A stretch of 64,000 nt of DNA, taken from positions 124,001 through 188,000 of the forward strand of contig NZ_CATYWO010000003.1 of the NCBI RefSeq assembly GCF_958405655.1, given 5' to 3'. Under the pieces are notes generated by a model. The model did not search any database, was not told the DNA's origin, and saw nothing but the letters and a program-made list of their open reading frames with translations. Source of the stretch: Ralstonia condita (GTDB lineage Bacteria > Pseudomonadota > Gammaproteobacteria > Burkholderiales > Burkholderiaceae). Below are positions 1 to 8,199 of this stretch, piece by piece (position 1 is the stretch's first letter; the number at the start of each line of letters is the position of its first letter). The translations under genes were made by a program, and so were the position numbers.

Positions 1-75
1 GGCCTGGCCCAATCGTGCGCCGCCACCCGCGACGCCCTTCGCGCGCAGCCGCAGTGCCGTCAATAAAAGAGAGCA

Positions 76-91
76 ACGCAATCGATTGCCG
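76..91. promoter_or_regulatory. LacI/PurR-like palindrome near left edge
   Basis: A perfect 12-bp palindrome lies at 78-89 with centre AATCGATT, which fits the AANCGNTT core typical of LacI/GalR-family operators. It sits about 125 bp upstream of the regulator gene that starts at 214, or could serve a divergent gene beyond the left edge. The rest of 1-213 shows no gene I can support. The operator role is inferred from the motif only. Confidence 0.3.
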
Positions 92-213
92 AGAGCGGCC
101 CGCACAGACAGCAGCGTCGCATCGGCATACAGGCCACACCGCATCATGCGTGGCGCACGTGCCAGCACGGCGGCTTGAAACGCGCAGCGCAGTCGCTCAC
201 AAGAGAGGTTGGA

Positions 214-1044
214 ATGGGTCATCAGATTCTGCTGATCGATCGAGATCAGGCACAACTCAAGCAACTGGCGCTATGGCTCGAGGCGAGCGGCTACCGCGTA
301 CTGCGTGCGGGTGGGTGGGGGCAGGCGCAGGCGTTGATGCGATCCGCATTGCCGGACGTACTGCTGGGGGCCAACTGGCTGGAAGTCCAAGCCTCGTGGC
401 TCACCACGCTGCGTTCCGACCCGCACACGAGCAAATTGCCCGTGATCGTGATGTCGCATCAGGCCGACCCGCTGTTCAAGATCGCTGCACTGGATGCTGG
501 CGCAGACGATTATCTGGTCACGCCTTGCGATACAGGCGAACTGCTGGCGCGCATTCGTGCCGTGATGCGGCGTCAGCAAACCCGGCAAGCGGACGACATG
601 GTGCGAGCTTACGGACTTTGCATGGACCCGCTGACGCTCGGCGTCGAAGCCCAGACCCTGCATGGGCCGCAATCCATCGTGCTCAGCCCGCTCGAGTTCC
701 GTCTGCTGCATTTTCTCGCGTCACACCCTCAGAAGGTGCACTCACGCACCCAACTGCTCGATCGGGTATGGGGCAACAGCGTGTTCGTTGGCGAACGCAC
801 CGTGGACGTCCATATCCGTAAGCTGCGGGTGGCGCTGGCAGGCACCCTGTGCGACGGGCTCATCCAGACGGTACGGGGCACCGGTTATCGCTTGATGACG
901 CAGCGAGACAGCGACGGACAGCCCACGACGGCACCCGCCCTTCGAACGGAGCCTGTCGAAGGTCCGCGTCGACACCCCCATTACGGCGCCCTGCGCCCGA
1001 TGCCCCCGGTGACACCGTCGCGGGAAGGCGCGGCCTCGGCTTAG
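214..1044 (+). CDS. Atypical OmpR/PhoB-family response regulator
   Basis: A 276-residue protein with an N-terminal receiver-like domain (about residues 2-118) and a C-terminal winged-helix DNA-binding domain (about 135-230, with the family signature RTVDVHIRKLR and the terminal RGTGYRL hairpin). Start chosen at the ATG after a purine-rich GAGAGGTTGGA; an in-frame TTG upstream has no comparable site. Against PhoB, the acidic pair at the N-terminus is kept (IDRD), but the phospho-acceptor Asp falls at PDVLLGANW, where Gly/Ala stand instead, and the usual KP switch motif is TP (LVTPC). It is therefore probably not controlled by ordinary phosphorylation (inference). No kinase is next to it. The last 45 residues are low complexity. 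Target genes unknown. Confidence 0.88.
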   Translation: MGHQILLIDRDQAQLKQLALWLEASGYRVLRAGGWGQAQALMRSALPDVLLGANWLEVQASWLTTLRSDPHTSKLPVIVMSHQADPLFKIAALDAGADDYLVTPCDTGELLARIRAVMRRQQTRQADDMVRAYGLCMDPLTLGVEAQTLHGPQSIVLSPLEFRLLHFLASHPQKVHSRTQLLDRVWGNSVFVGERTVDVHIRKLRVALAGTLCDGLIQTVRGTGYRLMTQRDSDGQPTTAPALRTEPVEGPRRHPHYGALRPMPPVTPSREGAASA

Positions 1045-1221
1045 CGCTTGACGATCGCCACGCGCCAACCTGGGTGACACGCGGGCGGGTTGCGTGCACG
1101 GGAGCACCCTCCTGTTCAGCATGACGACCCAGGCGCGCTCAATGCGGTCGACGTTGGGTACGAATGCGCCGGCGGCAAGGCTTGCCAGATGGGTGCCCTT
1201 GGGCTGCGCGTAGGGGAAGCG

Positions 1222-1254
1222 GAAAAGCAGACGCCGCTGATGAGCATCAGCGGC
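1222..1254 (-). terminator. Probable terminator of the tetronate operon
   Basis: A 10-bp perfect stem (1233-1242 with 1245-1254) is followed on the minus strand by a pyrimidine/T-rich stretch containing TTTT. It lies 75 bp beyond the otnI stop, where an operon terminator would be expected. The rest of 1045-1328 has no coding signal I recognise. Confidence 0.5.
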
Positions 1255-1328
1255 AAGCCCGTGACTTGCCGCAGGGAGGCGACCGGACCGCGCAGGCAGC
1301 GCGGCCGTTATTGTTGCCGGCGCCCCGC

Positions 1329-2117
1329 TCAGCGCTGGCTTTCACGCCACCGGCGGAGCCAGCCAAGCCCCTCGCTCGTCCCCGCGCGAGGACGATACTC
1401 GCAGCCAACCCAACCGTCGTAGCCGAGCGTATCGAGCAGCGCAAACAGATACGGATAGTTCACCTCACCCTCGTCCGGCTCATGACGATCGGGCACCCCG
1501 GCGATCTGCACGTGGCCGACGCCGCCGATGGACTGCCTGAGCTTGACGGACAGATCACCTTCCATGATCTGCGCGTGGTACAGGTCGAACTGCACCTTCA
1601 GGTTGGGCGCGCCGATGTCCTTGCACACCGCGTGGGCCTGCGCCTGATGCGTGAGGAAATAGTCCGGCATGTCGCGCGTGTTGATCGGCTCGAGCACGAT
1701 GGTGACGCCCGCCCCAGCCGCCTCACGCGCGGCATGGGCGACATTCGCAACGTACGTTGCGTGATGACGAGCACGGTCGGCATCCGCGGGCAGCAGACCG
1801 GCCATCACGTGCAGGCGCGCATTGCCCAGCACCCGCGCGTATTCCAGGGCCGTCGCAATGCCGCGCTTGAATTCGTCCTCGCGTCCCGGCAGCGAGGCAA
1901 TGCCGCGCTCCCCGCTGGCCCAATCGCCCGGTGGGGCATTGAACAGCGCCTGCGTGAGCCCGGCATCGACCAGGCGGGCGCGGATATCCGCCTTGTCGAA
2001 GTCGTAGGGGAAGAGGAACTCCACGCCCTCGAAGCCGTCCTTTGCCGCGGCGGCAAAGCGGTCGAGGAACGCGTGCTCCTGGTACATCATGGAGAGATTG
2101 GCGGCAAAGCGCGGCAT
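1329..2117 (-). CDS. otnI: 2-oxo-tetronate isomerase (hydroxypyruvate isomerase family)
   Basis: A 262-residue xylose-isomerase-like TIM barrel of the Hyi/OtnI family. Expected reaction: isomerisation of 2-oxo-tetronate (2-dehydro-erythronate) to 3-oxo-tetronate, the step between LtnD/DenD and OtnK. Visible support: N-terminal MPRFAANLSMMY and EGVEFLFPYDF, the metal/catalytic Glu motif IVLEPINTRD, and WVGCEYRP near the C-terminus. The start is preceded by AAGGATC. It is the last gene of a minus-strand operon, 23 bp after the MFS gene. Hydroxypyruvate isomerase is the older family name; presence of otnK, otnC, ltnD and denD makes the tetronate role far more likely. Confidence 0.9.
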   Translation of the reverse strand: MPRFAANLSMMYQEHAFLDRFAAAAKDGFEGVEFLFPYDFDKADIRARLVDAGLTQALFNAPPGDWASGERGIASLPGREDEFKRGIATALEYARVLGNARLHVMAGLLPADADRARHHATYVANVAHAAREAAGAGVTIVLEPINTRDMPDYFLTHQAQAHAVCKDIGAPNLKVQFDLYHAQIMEGDLSVKLRQSIGGVGHVQIAGVPDRHEPDEGEVNYPYLFALLDTLGYDGWVGCEYRPRAGTSEGLGWLRRWRESQR

Positions 2118-2140
2118 GGCAGATCCTTACGTCGACGGTG

Positions 2141-3454
2141 TTACTTGTTGACCAGTTGCGCAGGTGTGCGCAGCACGGCAATGCTGCCAAGCACGAGCAC
2201 AGCCGCCAACGCATACATGCCTGCGGCGTTGCTGCCGGTCAGGTCCTTGAGCGCCCCAATCATATAGGGGCTCACGAAGCCCGCAAGGTTACCCACCGCA
2301 TTGATGGCGGCGATGCCTGCTGCGGCGGCCGTACCCTGGAGAAACGCGGTCGGCAACGACCAGAACAACGGCGCGCAGGTCAACACGCCCGCAGCGGCCA
2401 ACGACAGGAACACGATGGACAACGCCACGTTGTGGCCCGCCGTCGCTACCACCGCGAAACCGACGGCGCCCATCAGGGCCGGCACGACCAGGTGCCAGCG
2501 GCGCTCGCGGCGCACATCGGCACTGCGGCCGATCAGCACCATCGCGATCGCAGCACACAGATACGGAATCGCCGAGAGCACGCCGATCATGAAGGTATCC
2601 TGCACGCCTGCATTCTTCACCAGCGTGGGCATCCAGAAGGTCAATCCATACTGGCCCATCACGAAGGCAAAGTAGATCAGGCTCATCGCCCACACACGCA
2701 CATCGGAGAACACCTTGCCGATGCCGGGGTGTTCGACCTTGCCGTGGTTGTCGGCGGCGATGTTGGCCTCGAGGATCTGCTTCTCGTCTTCGCCCAGCCA
2801 TTGGGCTTTGCGGATGCTGTCATCGAATTTCCACAGCACGAGCAGCCCCACCAGCACCGCCGGAATCGCCTCGATCATGAACATCCACTGCCAGCCCTGC
2901 CAGCCGGTGCTGTCATGGAACGCGCTCATGATCCAGCCCGACAACGGATTGCCGAAGATGCCCGAGATGGGGATCGCCGCCATGAACAACGCCACGATGC
3001 GGGCGCGCCGGTGCGACGGATACCAGTAGGTCAGGTACAGGATGATGCCTGGATAGAAGCCGGCTTCCGCCAGCCCCAGCAGGAAGCGCATCACGTAGAA
3101 CTGCGTCGGCGTCTGCACAAACGCGAACGCACCCGAGATCAAGCCCCACGTGATCATGATCCGCGCGATCCACACGCGTGCGCCGATCTTGTGCAGCAGC
3201 AGGTTGCTCGGCACCTCGAACAGGAAGTAGCCGATAAAGAAGATGCCCGCGCCGAGGCCATACACCGTCTCGGAAAAATTCAGCGCCTGCGACATCTGCA
3301 ACTTCGCGAAGCCGACGTTCACACGGTCGAGATACGCGACCACGTAGCACAGCATGATGAGCGGGACGATGCGGCGCGACACGCGTGCGTACACGCTGTC
3401 TTCCTTCGAAATGGCGCGCGCCGGCAGCGCCGCCGTGGTGGCGGAGGTGTTCAT
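2141..3454 (-). CDS. MFS transporter, anion:cation symporter family, probable tetronate importer
   Basis: A 437-residue, about 12-helix inner-membrane protein of the ACS branch of the major facilitator superfamily (relatives: glucarate, galactonate and phthalate transporters). Typical marks are YLDRVNVGFAKLQM in helix 1 and the RFLLGLAEAGFYPG signature in helix 4. It sits inside the tetronate operon between otnC and otnI, so it most likely imports L-threonate and/or D-erythronate by proton symport (inferred from context). A GGAGA ribosome site precedes the ATG. Confidence 0.88.
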   Translation of the reverse strand: MNTSATTAALPARAISKEDSVYARVSRRIVPLIMLCYVVAYLDRVNVGFAKLQMSQALNFSETVYGLGAGIFFIGYFLFEVPSNLLLHKIGARVWIARIMITWGLISGAFAFVQTPTQFYVMRFLLGLAEAGFYPGIILYLTYWYPSHRRARIVALFMAAIPISGIFGNPLSGWIMSAFHDSTGWQGWQWMFMIEAIPAVLVGLLVLWKFDDSIRKAQWLGEDEKQILEANIAADNHGKVEHPGIGKVFSDVRVWAMSLIYFAFVMGQYGLTFWMPTLVKNAGVQDTFMIGVLSAIPYLCAAIAMVLIGRSADVRRERRWHLVVPALMGAVGFAVVATAGHNVALSIVFLSLAAAGVLTCAPLFWSLPTAFLQGTAAAAGIAAINAVGNLAGFVSPYMIGALKDLTGSNAAGMYALAAVLVLGSIAVLRTPAQLVNK

Positions 3455-3492
3455 GTGGTCTCCAATCTAGGTTTTATATGGGCCGCAGCGAC

Positions 3493-4137
3493 TTACCAGC
3501 GGGCCCCGAACGTCTGGCGCAGTGCGTCGATCTGCGCGTCTGACAGCGGTGCGGGCTTCGGCTCGGTCATCAGCCAAAGCTTGGCGGTCTCTTCCAGTTC
3601 TTCCAGCGCATGGGCCGCTTGCGAGACCGAGCCGTGCCAGACGACAGGGCCCAGGCGATCGAGCAGCACAGCACGCACGTCGTTGGCCAGCGCGGCAATC
3701 TTCGCAGCCACATCCGGATGCCCCGGACGCTGGTACTCAATCAACGGCACGTGGCCGACCTTCATCACGTAGTACGGCGTGATGGGCGGCAGGACGTCCG
3801 TTTCGCGCCAGACGCCGGCCAGCGTGAGCGCCACCAGGTGCGTCGAATGCGTATGCACGACGGCATGCGCCTCTGCGTTGCGATCGTAGATGCCGCGATG
3901 CAGGGCGAGCGTCTTTGAAGGCTTGTCGCCGCTCACCCACTCGCCCGTCGCCAGCACCTTGGCGATGCGCGCGGGGTCCAGCGTGCCGAGGCACGCATCG
4001 GTGGGCGTGATGAGCCAGCCGTCGGGCAGGCGTGCACTGATGTTGCCCGCGGTGCCGACCGTGTAGCCACGCGCATACAGGCTCTGGCCGACGCGCGCGA
4101 TCTCTTCGCGCAGGGCGTTTTCGTTGGCGGCGCTCAT
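3493..4137 (-). CDS. otnC: 3-oxo-tetronate 4-phosphate decarboxylase (class II aldolase family)
   Basis: A 214-residue class II aldolase/adducin protein. In the tetronate pathway it decarboxylates 3-oxo-tetronate 4-phosphate to dihydroxyacetone phosphate and CO2. Visible motifs: TAGNISARLPDG (phosphate/substrate loop), TPTDACLGTL, the zinc-binding VVHTHSTHLVAL, and VWHGSVSQAAHALEELEETAK with the third metal His. The start at 4137 is chosen because its ATGA overlaps the otnK stop, a sign of translational coupling; a longer frame upstream runs into otnK and is not family-like. Products enter glycolysis through DHAP. Confidence 0.92.
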   Translation of the reverse strand: MSAANENALREEIARVGQSLYARGYTVGTAGNISARLPDGWLITPTDACLGTLDPARIAKVLATGEWVSGDKPSKTLALHRGIYDRNAEAHAVVHTHSTHLVALTLAGVWRETDVLPPITPYYVMKVGHVPLIEYQRPGHPDVAAKIAALANDVRAVLLDRLGPVVWHGSVSQAAHALEELEETAKLWLMTEPKPAPLSDAQIDALRQTFGARW

Positions 4138-5447
4138 GCCATCGCCTCCGTCATGGCGTGCGCCAGTTGCGCGAGCGCCTTCTCGAAGAAATCGACCGTG
4201 CCGAAGTTGCCCGACTTCAGGGCCAGCGCCACCGGCTCGTTGCCGATAGTCGCCGTCCATGGCACGCCAGGATCAATCTGCGGGCCGATGCGCAGCGCGC
4301 GCACGGCCAGGGCTTGCACCACCGCCCCCGACGTCTCCCCACCTGCCACCACGAAGCGGCGCACGCCGTCGGCATGCAGCGCGCGGGCAATGCAGCCCAG
4401 CGCATCTTCGACCAGCTTGCCGGCGCGCGCGACGCCCAGGGCCTCCTGGACAAGCGCGACGTGTTCGGGCGCGCTCGTGGCATAGACGAGCACGGGCTGG
4501 CCTGCGTGGCGCCGCACAAAGTCCAGCGCTTCCTCCACGACTGGCTTGCCCTGCGCGAGCGCCAGCGGATCGATCTGGAACGCTGGCCGCGATGCGCGCC
4601 AGTGCGCCACCTGCGCATTGGTCGCGCGCGAGCAGCTGCCCGACAGCACCACGGCGGCATCGTCCACCCGCGGCAGGTGCGCCGCGTTGCCCTGTTCGAT
4701 GATCAGCCCCGCGCGGCGGTATTGCGCAGGCAGGCCGAGCGCCAATCCGGAGCCGCCGGTGAGCAAGGGCAGATCGGCAAACGCCTCGCCCAGCACGATC
4801 AGATCGTCATTGGAGATGGCGTCGGCAATCGCCAGCTTCACGCCCGCGCGGCGCAACTGCGCGGCCTGATCGCGGCAGGCCTGCACACCGTCCATCACAG
4901 CGTCATAGCGCAACAGGCCAACCTTGCCCAAGCTCTGGCGCGCAAGCACCGAGACGAGATTCGGATCGCGCATCGGCGTAAGCGGATGGCGCTCCATGCC
5001 CGACGCGTTGAGCAGCACATCACCGACAAACAGATGTCCGCGATACACGGTGCGGCCGTTTTCCGGAAATGCCGGGCACGCGAGCGTGAAGTCGGTGCCC
5101 AGTTCTGCCATCAGCGCTTCGGCGACCGGGCCGATGTTGCCGGCATCGGTTGAATCGAAGGTCGAGCAGTACTTGAAGAAGAAGCGCGTGCAACCGCGAG
5201 CACGCAGCCAGCGCAGCGCGTCAAGCGACTGCTGCACCGCCTCGGCCGCGGGCATCGTGCGCGACTTGAGCGCGACGACAATCGCATCCGCATCGGCAGC
5301 GCTCGCCTCTTCGCCCGCTTGTGGCACGCCGATGGTCTGCACGGTGCGCATGCCGGCACGCACGAGCATGTTGGCCAGGTCCGTTGCGCCGGTGAAGTCG
5401 TCGGCAATGCAGCCGAGCACGGGGCGGGATGTCGATACCGTGCTCAT
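4134..5447 (-). CDS. otnK: 3-oxo-tetronate kinase (DUF1537 family)
   Basis: A 437-residue two-domain acid-sugar kinase of the former DUF1537 family. It phosphorylates 3-oxo-tetronate at C4 using ATP. Support: N-terminal LGCIADDFTGATDLANMLV with the DDFTGA substrate signature, full length for the family, a C-terminal VAGGETSGAVVQAL nucleotide loop, and position between ltnD and otnC with 4-bp ATGA overlaps at both ends. DUF1537 kinases also act on four-carbon acids in other clusters (for example with DHAP-type aldolases), but the full set of partners here fits OtnK. Confidence 0.93.
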   Translation of the reverse strand: MSTVSTSRPVLGCIADDFTGATDLANMLVRAGMRTVQTIGVPQAGEEASAADADAIVVALKSRTMPAAEAVQQSLDALRWLRARGCTRFFFKYCSTFDSTDAGNIGPVAEALMAELGTDFTLACPAFPENGRTVYRGHLFVGDVLLNASGMERHPLTPMRDPNLVSVLARQSLGKVGLLRYDAVMDGVQACRDQAAQLRRAGVKLAIADAISNDDLIVLGEAFADLPLLTGGSGLALGLPAQYRRAGLIIEQGNAAHLPRVDDAAVVLSGSCSRATNAQVAHWRASRPAFQIDPLALAQGKPVVEEALDFVRRHAGQPVLVYATSAPEHVALVQEALGVARAGKLVEDALGCIARALHADGVRRFVVAGGETSGAVVQALAVRALRIGPQIDPGVPWTATIGNEPVALALKSGNFGTVDFFEKALAQLAHAMTEAMA

Positions 5448-6355
5448 GCGGAGGGGCCCTCCGGCAAGGTGATACCCGGGAAGATCTTGATGACGGCGGC
5501 GTCGTCTTCCTTCGCATGACCGGCGGTGGACGCCTGCATGAACATCTGGTGCGCGGTGGCCGCCAGCGGCAGTGGGAACTTGGTGGCGCGCGCGGTATCG
5601 AGCACGAGCCCCAGGTCCTTGACGAAGATGTCGACGGCCGACAGCGGCGTGTAGTCGCCGGCCAGCACGTGCGCCATGCGGTTCTCGAACATCCAGCTGT
5701 TGCCCGCGCTGTGTGTGATGACTTCGTACAGCGACGCGGCATCGACGCCTTCACGCAGGCCGAGCGCCATCGCCTCTGCCGCCACGGCGATGTGCACGCC
5801 GGCCAGCAGCTGGTTGATGATCTTGACCTTGCTGCCCGCTCCCGCCTTGTCGCCGAGGCGGTAGACCTTGCCGGCCATCGCCTCGAGCACGTCGCCCGCA
5901 GCCGCATACGCGGCGGGCGTGGCCGACGTCATCATCGTCATCTGGCCTGAGGCGGCCTTGGCGGCGCCGCCCGAGATCGGACCGTCCACATACAGGATGC
6001 CCTGCTGCGCAAGGCGCGCTTCGAGTGCGATCGACCAGTTCGGATCCACCGTCGAGCACATGACGAACGTGCTGCCCTGTCGCATGGCACCCGCTGCGCC
6101 GCCCTCCCCGAACAGCACGGCTTCGGTCTGTGCGGCGTTGACCACCACCGAGACGATGACGTCCACATGGGACGCCACCTCGGCCGGCGCGGCACAGGCC
6201 ACGCCGCCTTCACAGGCGAACGCTGCCGCGGCCTCCGGGCGCGCATCGCAGGCATACACCGTGTAGCCGTGGTTGCGCAGCGTCTTGGCAATGCCCAGAC
6301 CCATCGCGCCGAGCCCGATCACGCCGACCTGTCGGTCGGCCGTCGCTTGCGTCAT
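5444..6355 (-). CDS. ltnD: L-threonate dehydrogenase (beta-hydroxyacid dehydrogenase family)
   Basis: A 303-residue NAD(P)-dependent beta-hydroxyacid dehydrogenase (3-hydroxyisobutyrate dehydrogenase fold). Expected reaction: oxidation of L-threonate at C2 to 2-oxo-tetronate. Seen: the dinucleotide motif VIGLGAMGLGIAKTL, substrate-binding DGPISGGAAKAASGQMTMM, and the catalytic Lys in GSKVKIINQLLAG. The start MTQATADRQ follows a TTTCAGGAG site; an in-frame ATG 24 bp upstream is less well placed. Its stop overlaps the otnK start by 4 bp, and gntR lies 20 bp upstream. Sequence alone cannot separate L-threonate from related substrates; the call rests on the operon. Confidence 0.88.
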   Translation of the reverse strand: MTQATADRQVGVIGLGAMGLGIAKTLRNHGYTVYACDARPEAAAAFACEGGVACAAPAEVASHVDVIVSVVVNAAQTEAVLFGEGGAAGAMRQGSTFVMCSTVDPNWSIALEARLAQQGILYVDGPISGGAAKAASGQMTMMTSATPAAYAAAGDVLEAMAGKVYRLGDKAGAGSKVKIINQLLAGVHIAVAAEAMALGLREGVDAASLYEVITHSAGNSWMFENRMAHVLAGDYTPLSAVDIFVKDLGLVLDTARATKFPLPLAATAHQMFMQASTAGHAKEDDAAVIKIFPGITLPEGPSA

Positions 6356-6375
6356 GGAAACTCCTGAAAGTGGTG

Positions 6376-7089
6376 TCACGCGACGTCGCCCCGGCCTTCG
6401 GCCAGGCGACGTGCGGCGTTGAACATGTGGGTCTGTGCGGCGTTGCGTGCGGCAAGCGCGTCGCGGTTGCGGATCGCCTCGACCATCGCGCGGTGTTCGT
6501 CACGGACCTGGCGGGCGAAGTCTTCACGGCGGGCTTCGTTGCTGCGCGTCACGCCGATCGCTTCTTCGAGGTACTGGCTGAAGAAGCCAAGCGCCTGCAC
6601 CAGGAACGGGTTGCCGCTGGCCGCCGCAATCGCGTGATGGAAACGCAGGTCTTCGGCCACGCCATCGCCGCCCGCAGCCACCGCCGCGTCGATGCTGTCG
6701 AGCGCCGCGTCGATCTCGACCATCTGTGCATCGGTGCGGCGCTGCGCGGCCAGGGCGGCGCCCTCGGCTTCGAGGGCACGGCGCAGCTCGATGATGTGCA
6801 GCACGGCATCGATCGACCCCGCCTGCGCCGCGTCGATGCGCAACGGCTTGAGCCCGGCCTGCTGTGTGACGTACACGCCGCTGCCCTGGCGCGCCTCGAC
6901 CACGCCTTCATGACGCAGGCGCGAAATCGCCTCGCGGATGACCGTGCGGCTCACGCCGAATTCCTGGCCGAGCACGGTCTCGGACGGCATGCGCTCGCCG
7001 CGGCGCAGTTCGCCGGCATCGATCTTGTCCATCAGGGCCTGGGCCACGCGGTCGGACAGGGAGGGCGCGGCGTCGAGTCGTTCAAACAT
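6376..7089 (-). CDS. GntR/FadR-family (FCD) regulator of the tetronate operon
   Basis: A 237-residue regulator with an N-terminal winged helix (about 10-80; RMPSETVLGQEFGVSRTVIREAI split across the recognition helix) and a C-terminal all-helical FCD ligand domain whose metal-binding His residues are visible in RFHHAIAAASGNPF and DEHRAM. It is the first gene of the minus-strand operon and is divergent from denD, so it probably controls both transcripts from the 126-bp intergenic region and releases them on binding a tetronate or an intermediate (inference). Confidence 0.9.
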   Translation of the reverse strand: MFERLDAAPSLSDRVAQALMDKIDAGELRRGERMPSETVLGQEFGVSRTVIREAISRLRHEGVVEARQGSGVYVTQQAGLKPLRIDAAQAGSIDAVLHIIELRRALEAEGAALAAQRRTDAQMVEIDAALDSIDAAVAAGGDGVAEDLRFHHAIAAASGNPFLVQALGFFSQYLEEAIGVTRSNEARREDFARQVRDEHRAMVEAIRNRDALAARNAAQTHMFNAARRLAEGRGDVA

Positions 7090-7131
7090 GGTGGGAGGCT
7101 TGGCAAGCGTAAATTCGTCGTGTCATCATAC

Positions 7132-7157
7132 AAGTTGAATTCTGTGGATTCATCCAC
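7132..7157. promoter_or_regulatory. Candidate operator between gntR and denD
   Basis: Two overlapping inverted repeats lie between the divergent genes: TGAAT at 7132-7136 with ATTCA at 7148-7152, and GTGGAT/ATCCAC at 7144-7157. This is the natural site for the adjacent FadR-type regulator to control both directions. Approximate limits; assignment is by position and symmetry only. Confidence 0.4.
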
Positions 7158-7215
7158 GTTTACCCTAGGCATCGATCAAATCCCCGGCAAACCACGCTGG
7201 CGGCAAGGAGGCACC

Positions 7216-8199
7216 ATGAACATCGTCATCACCGGCGGCGCCGGTTTCCTCGGTCAGCGCGTGCTGGCGGAACTGCTCCAGCAGCCCGGCCTGCCCGGTC
7301 CGGACGGCACCGCGCAGCCGGTCGAGACCTTCATCGTGCTGGACCAGGTCGCCGGGCAGATTGCCGATGCGCGCGTGCGCTACGTGACGGGCGATGCGTC
7401 CGACGCGGCGCTGATCGCGCGGGTGATCGACGACCAGGTGAGCGGCGTCTTCCACCTCGCCGCCGTCGTGAGCGGCACCGCCGAAGCCGACTTCGACCTT
7501 GGCATGCGCGTCAACCTCGATGGCACGCGCGCCCTGCTCGAAGCGCTGCGTGCGCAGCAGGCCAAGACCGGCCGCGCGCCGCGCATGCTGTTCGCCAGTT
7601 CGGTGGCGGTGTTCGGCGGCCAACTGCCCAGCGTGGTGACGGACGACACGGCGGCCACGCCGCAGGCTTCGTACGGGGTACAGAAGCTGATGGGGGAATT
7701 CCTGGTGGGCGAGTATTCGCGCAAGGGCTACATCGACGGGCGCGCGGTGCGCATCCCGACGGTATCGGTGCGCCCCGGCAAGCCGAACGGCGCCGCATCG
7801 AGCTTTGCCAGCGGCATCATTCGCGAGCCGCTGGCGGGCGAAGAAGCCATCTGCCCGGTGGAGGCCGAAACCGAGTTGTGGCTGGCCTCGCCGCGCCAGG
7901 TGGTGGCATCACTACTGCATGCGTACACGCTGCCCGCATCGGCATGGGGCAACCGCCGCACGCTGAATCTGCCGGGCATCACGGTGCGCGTGGGCGAGAT
8001 GGTGGAAGCGTTGCGCAACGTGTCGGGTGACGCGCCCGTGAGCCGCATCCGCTGGGAACCGGATGCCCGCATCAAGGCGATCGTGCAGAGCTGGCCTGCG
8101 CGCTTTGATACCGCCCGTGCCGACGCCATGGGCTTCGGCCGCGACACCTCGTTCGAGGCGATGGTGCGCGACTACGTTGAGGGCATGAAGGCCGCCTAA
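7216..8199 (+). CDS. denD: D-erythronate dehydrogenase (extended SDR)
   Basis: A 327-residue extended short-chain dehydrogenase. Expected role: NAD-dependent oxidation of D-erythronate at C2, feeding the same 2-oxo-tetronate pool as LtnD. Seen: TGGAGFLGQRVL Rossmann motif at the N-terminus, an Asp acceptor (VLDQV), the catalytic Tyr and Lys spaced as YGVQK, and SVRPGKPNGAASSFASGI. Start fixed by a strong AAGGAGG seven bases upstream. It is transcribed away from gntR and the rest of the cluster; its 3' end overlaps the next gene (opposite strand) by 4 bp. Confidence 0.88.
   Translation: MNIVITGGAGFLGQRVLAELLQQPGLPGPDGTAQPVETFIVLDQVAGQIADARVRYVTGDASDAALIARVIDDQVSGVFHLAAVVSGTAEADFDLGMRVNLDGTRALLEALRAQQAKTGRAPRMLFASSVAVFGGQLPSVVTDDTAATPQASYGVQKLMGEFLVGEYSRKGYIDGRAVRIPTVSVRPGKPNGAASSFASGIIREPLAGEEAICPVEAETELWLASPRQVVASLLHAYTLPASAWGNRRTLNLPGITVRVGEMVEALRNVSGDAPVSRIRWEPDARIKAIVQSWPARFDTARADAMGFGRDTSFEAMVRDYVEGMKAA

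Noticed and set aside
6370..7215. N-terminal extension of denD through the gntR gene
   Set aside because: The extra frame is antisense to gntR; the ATG at 7216 has an AAGGAGG site and begins directly at the Rossmann motif.
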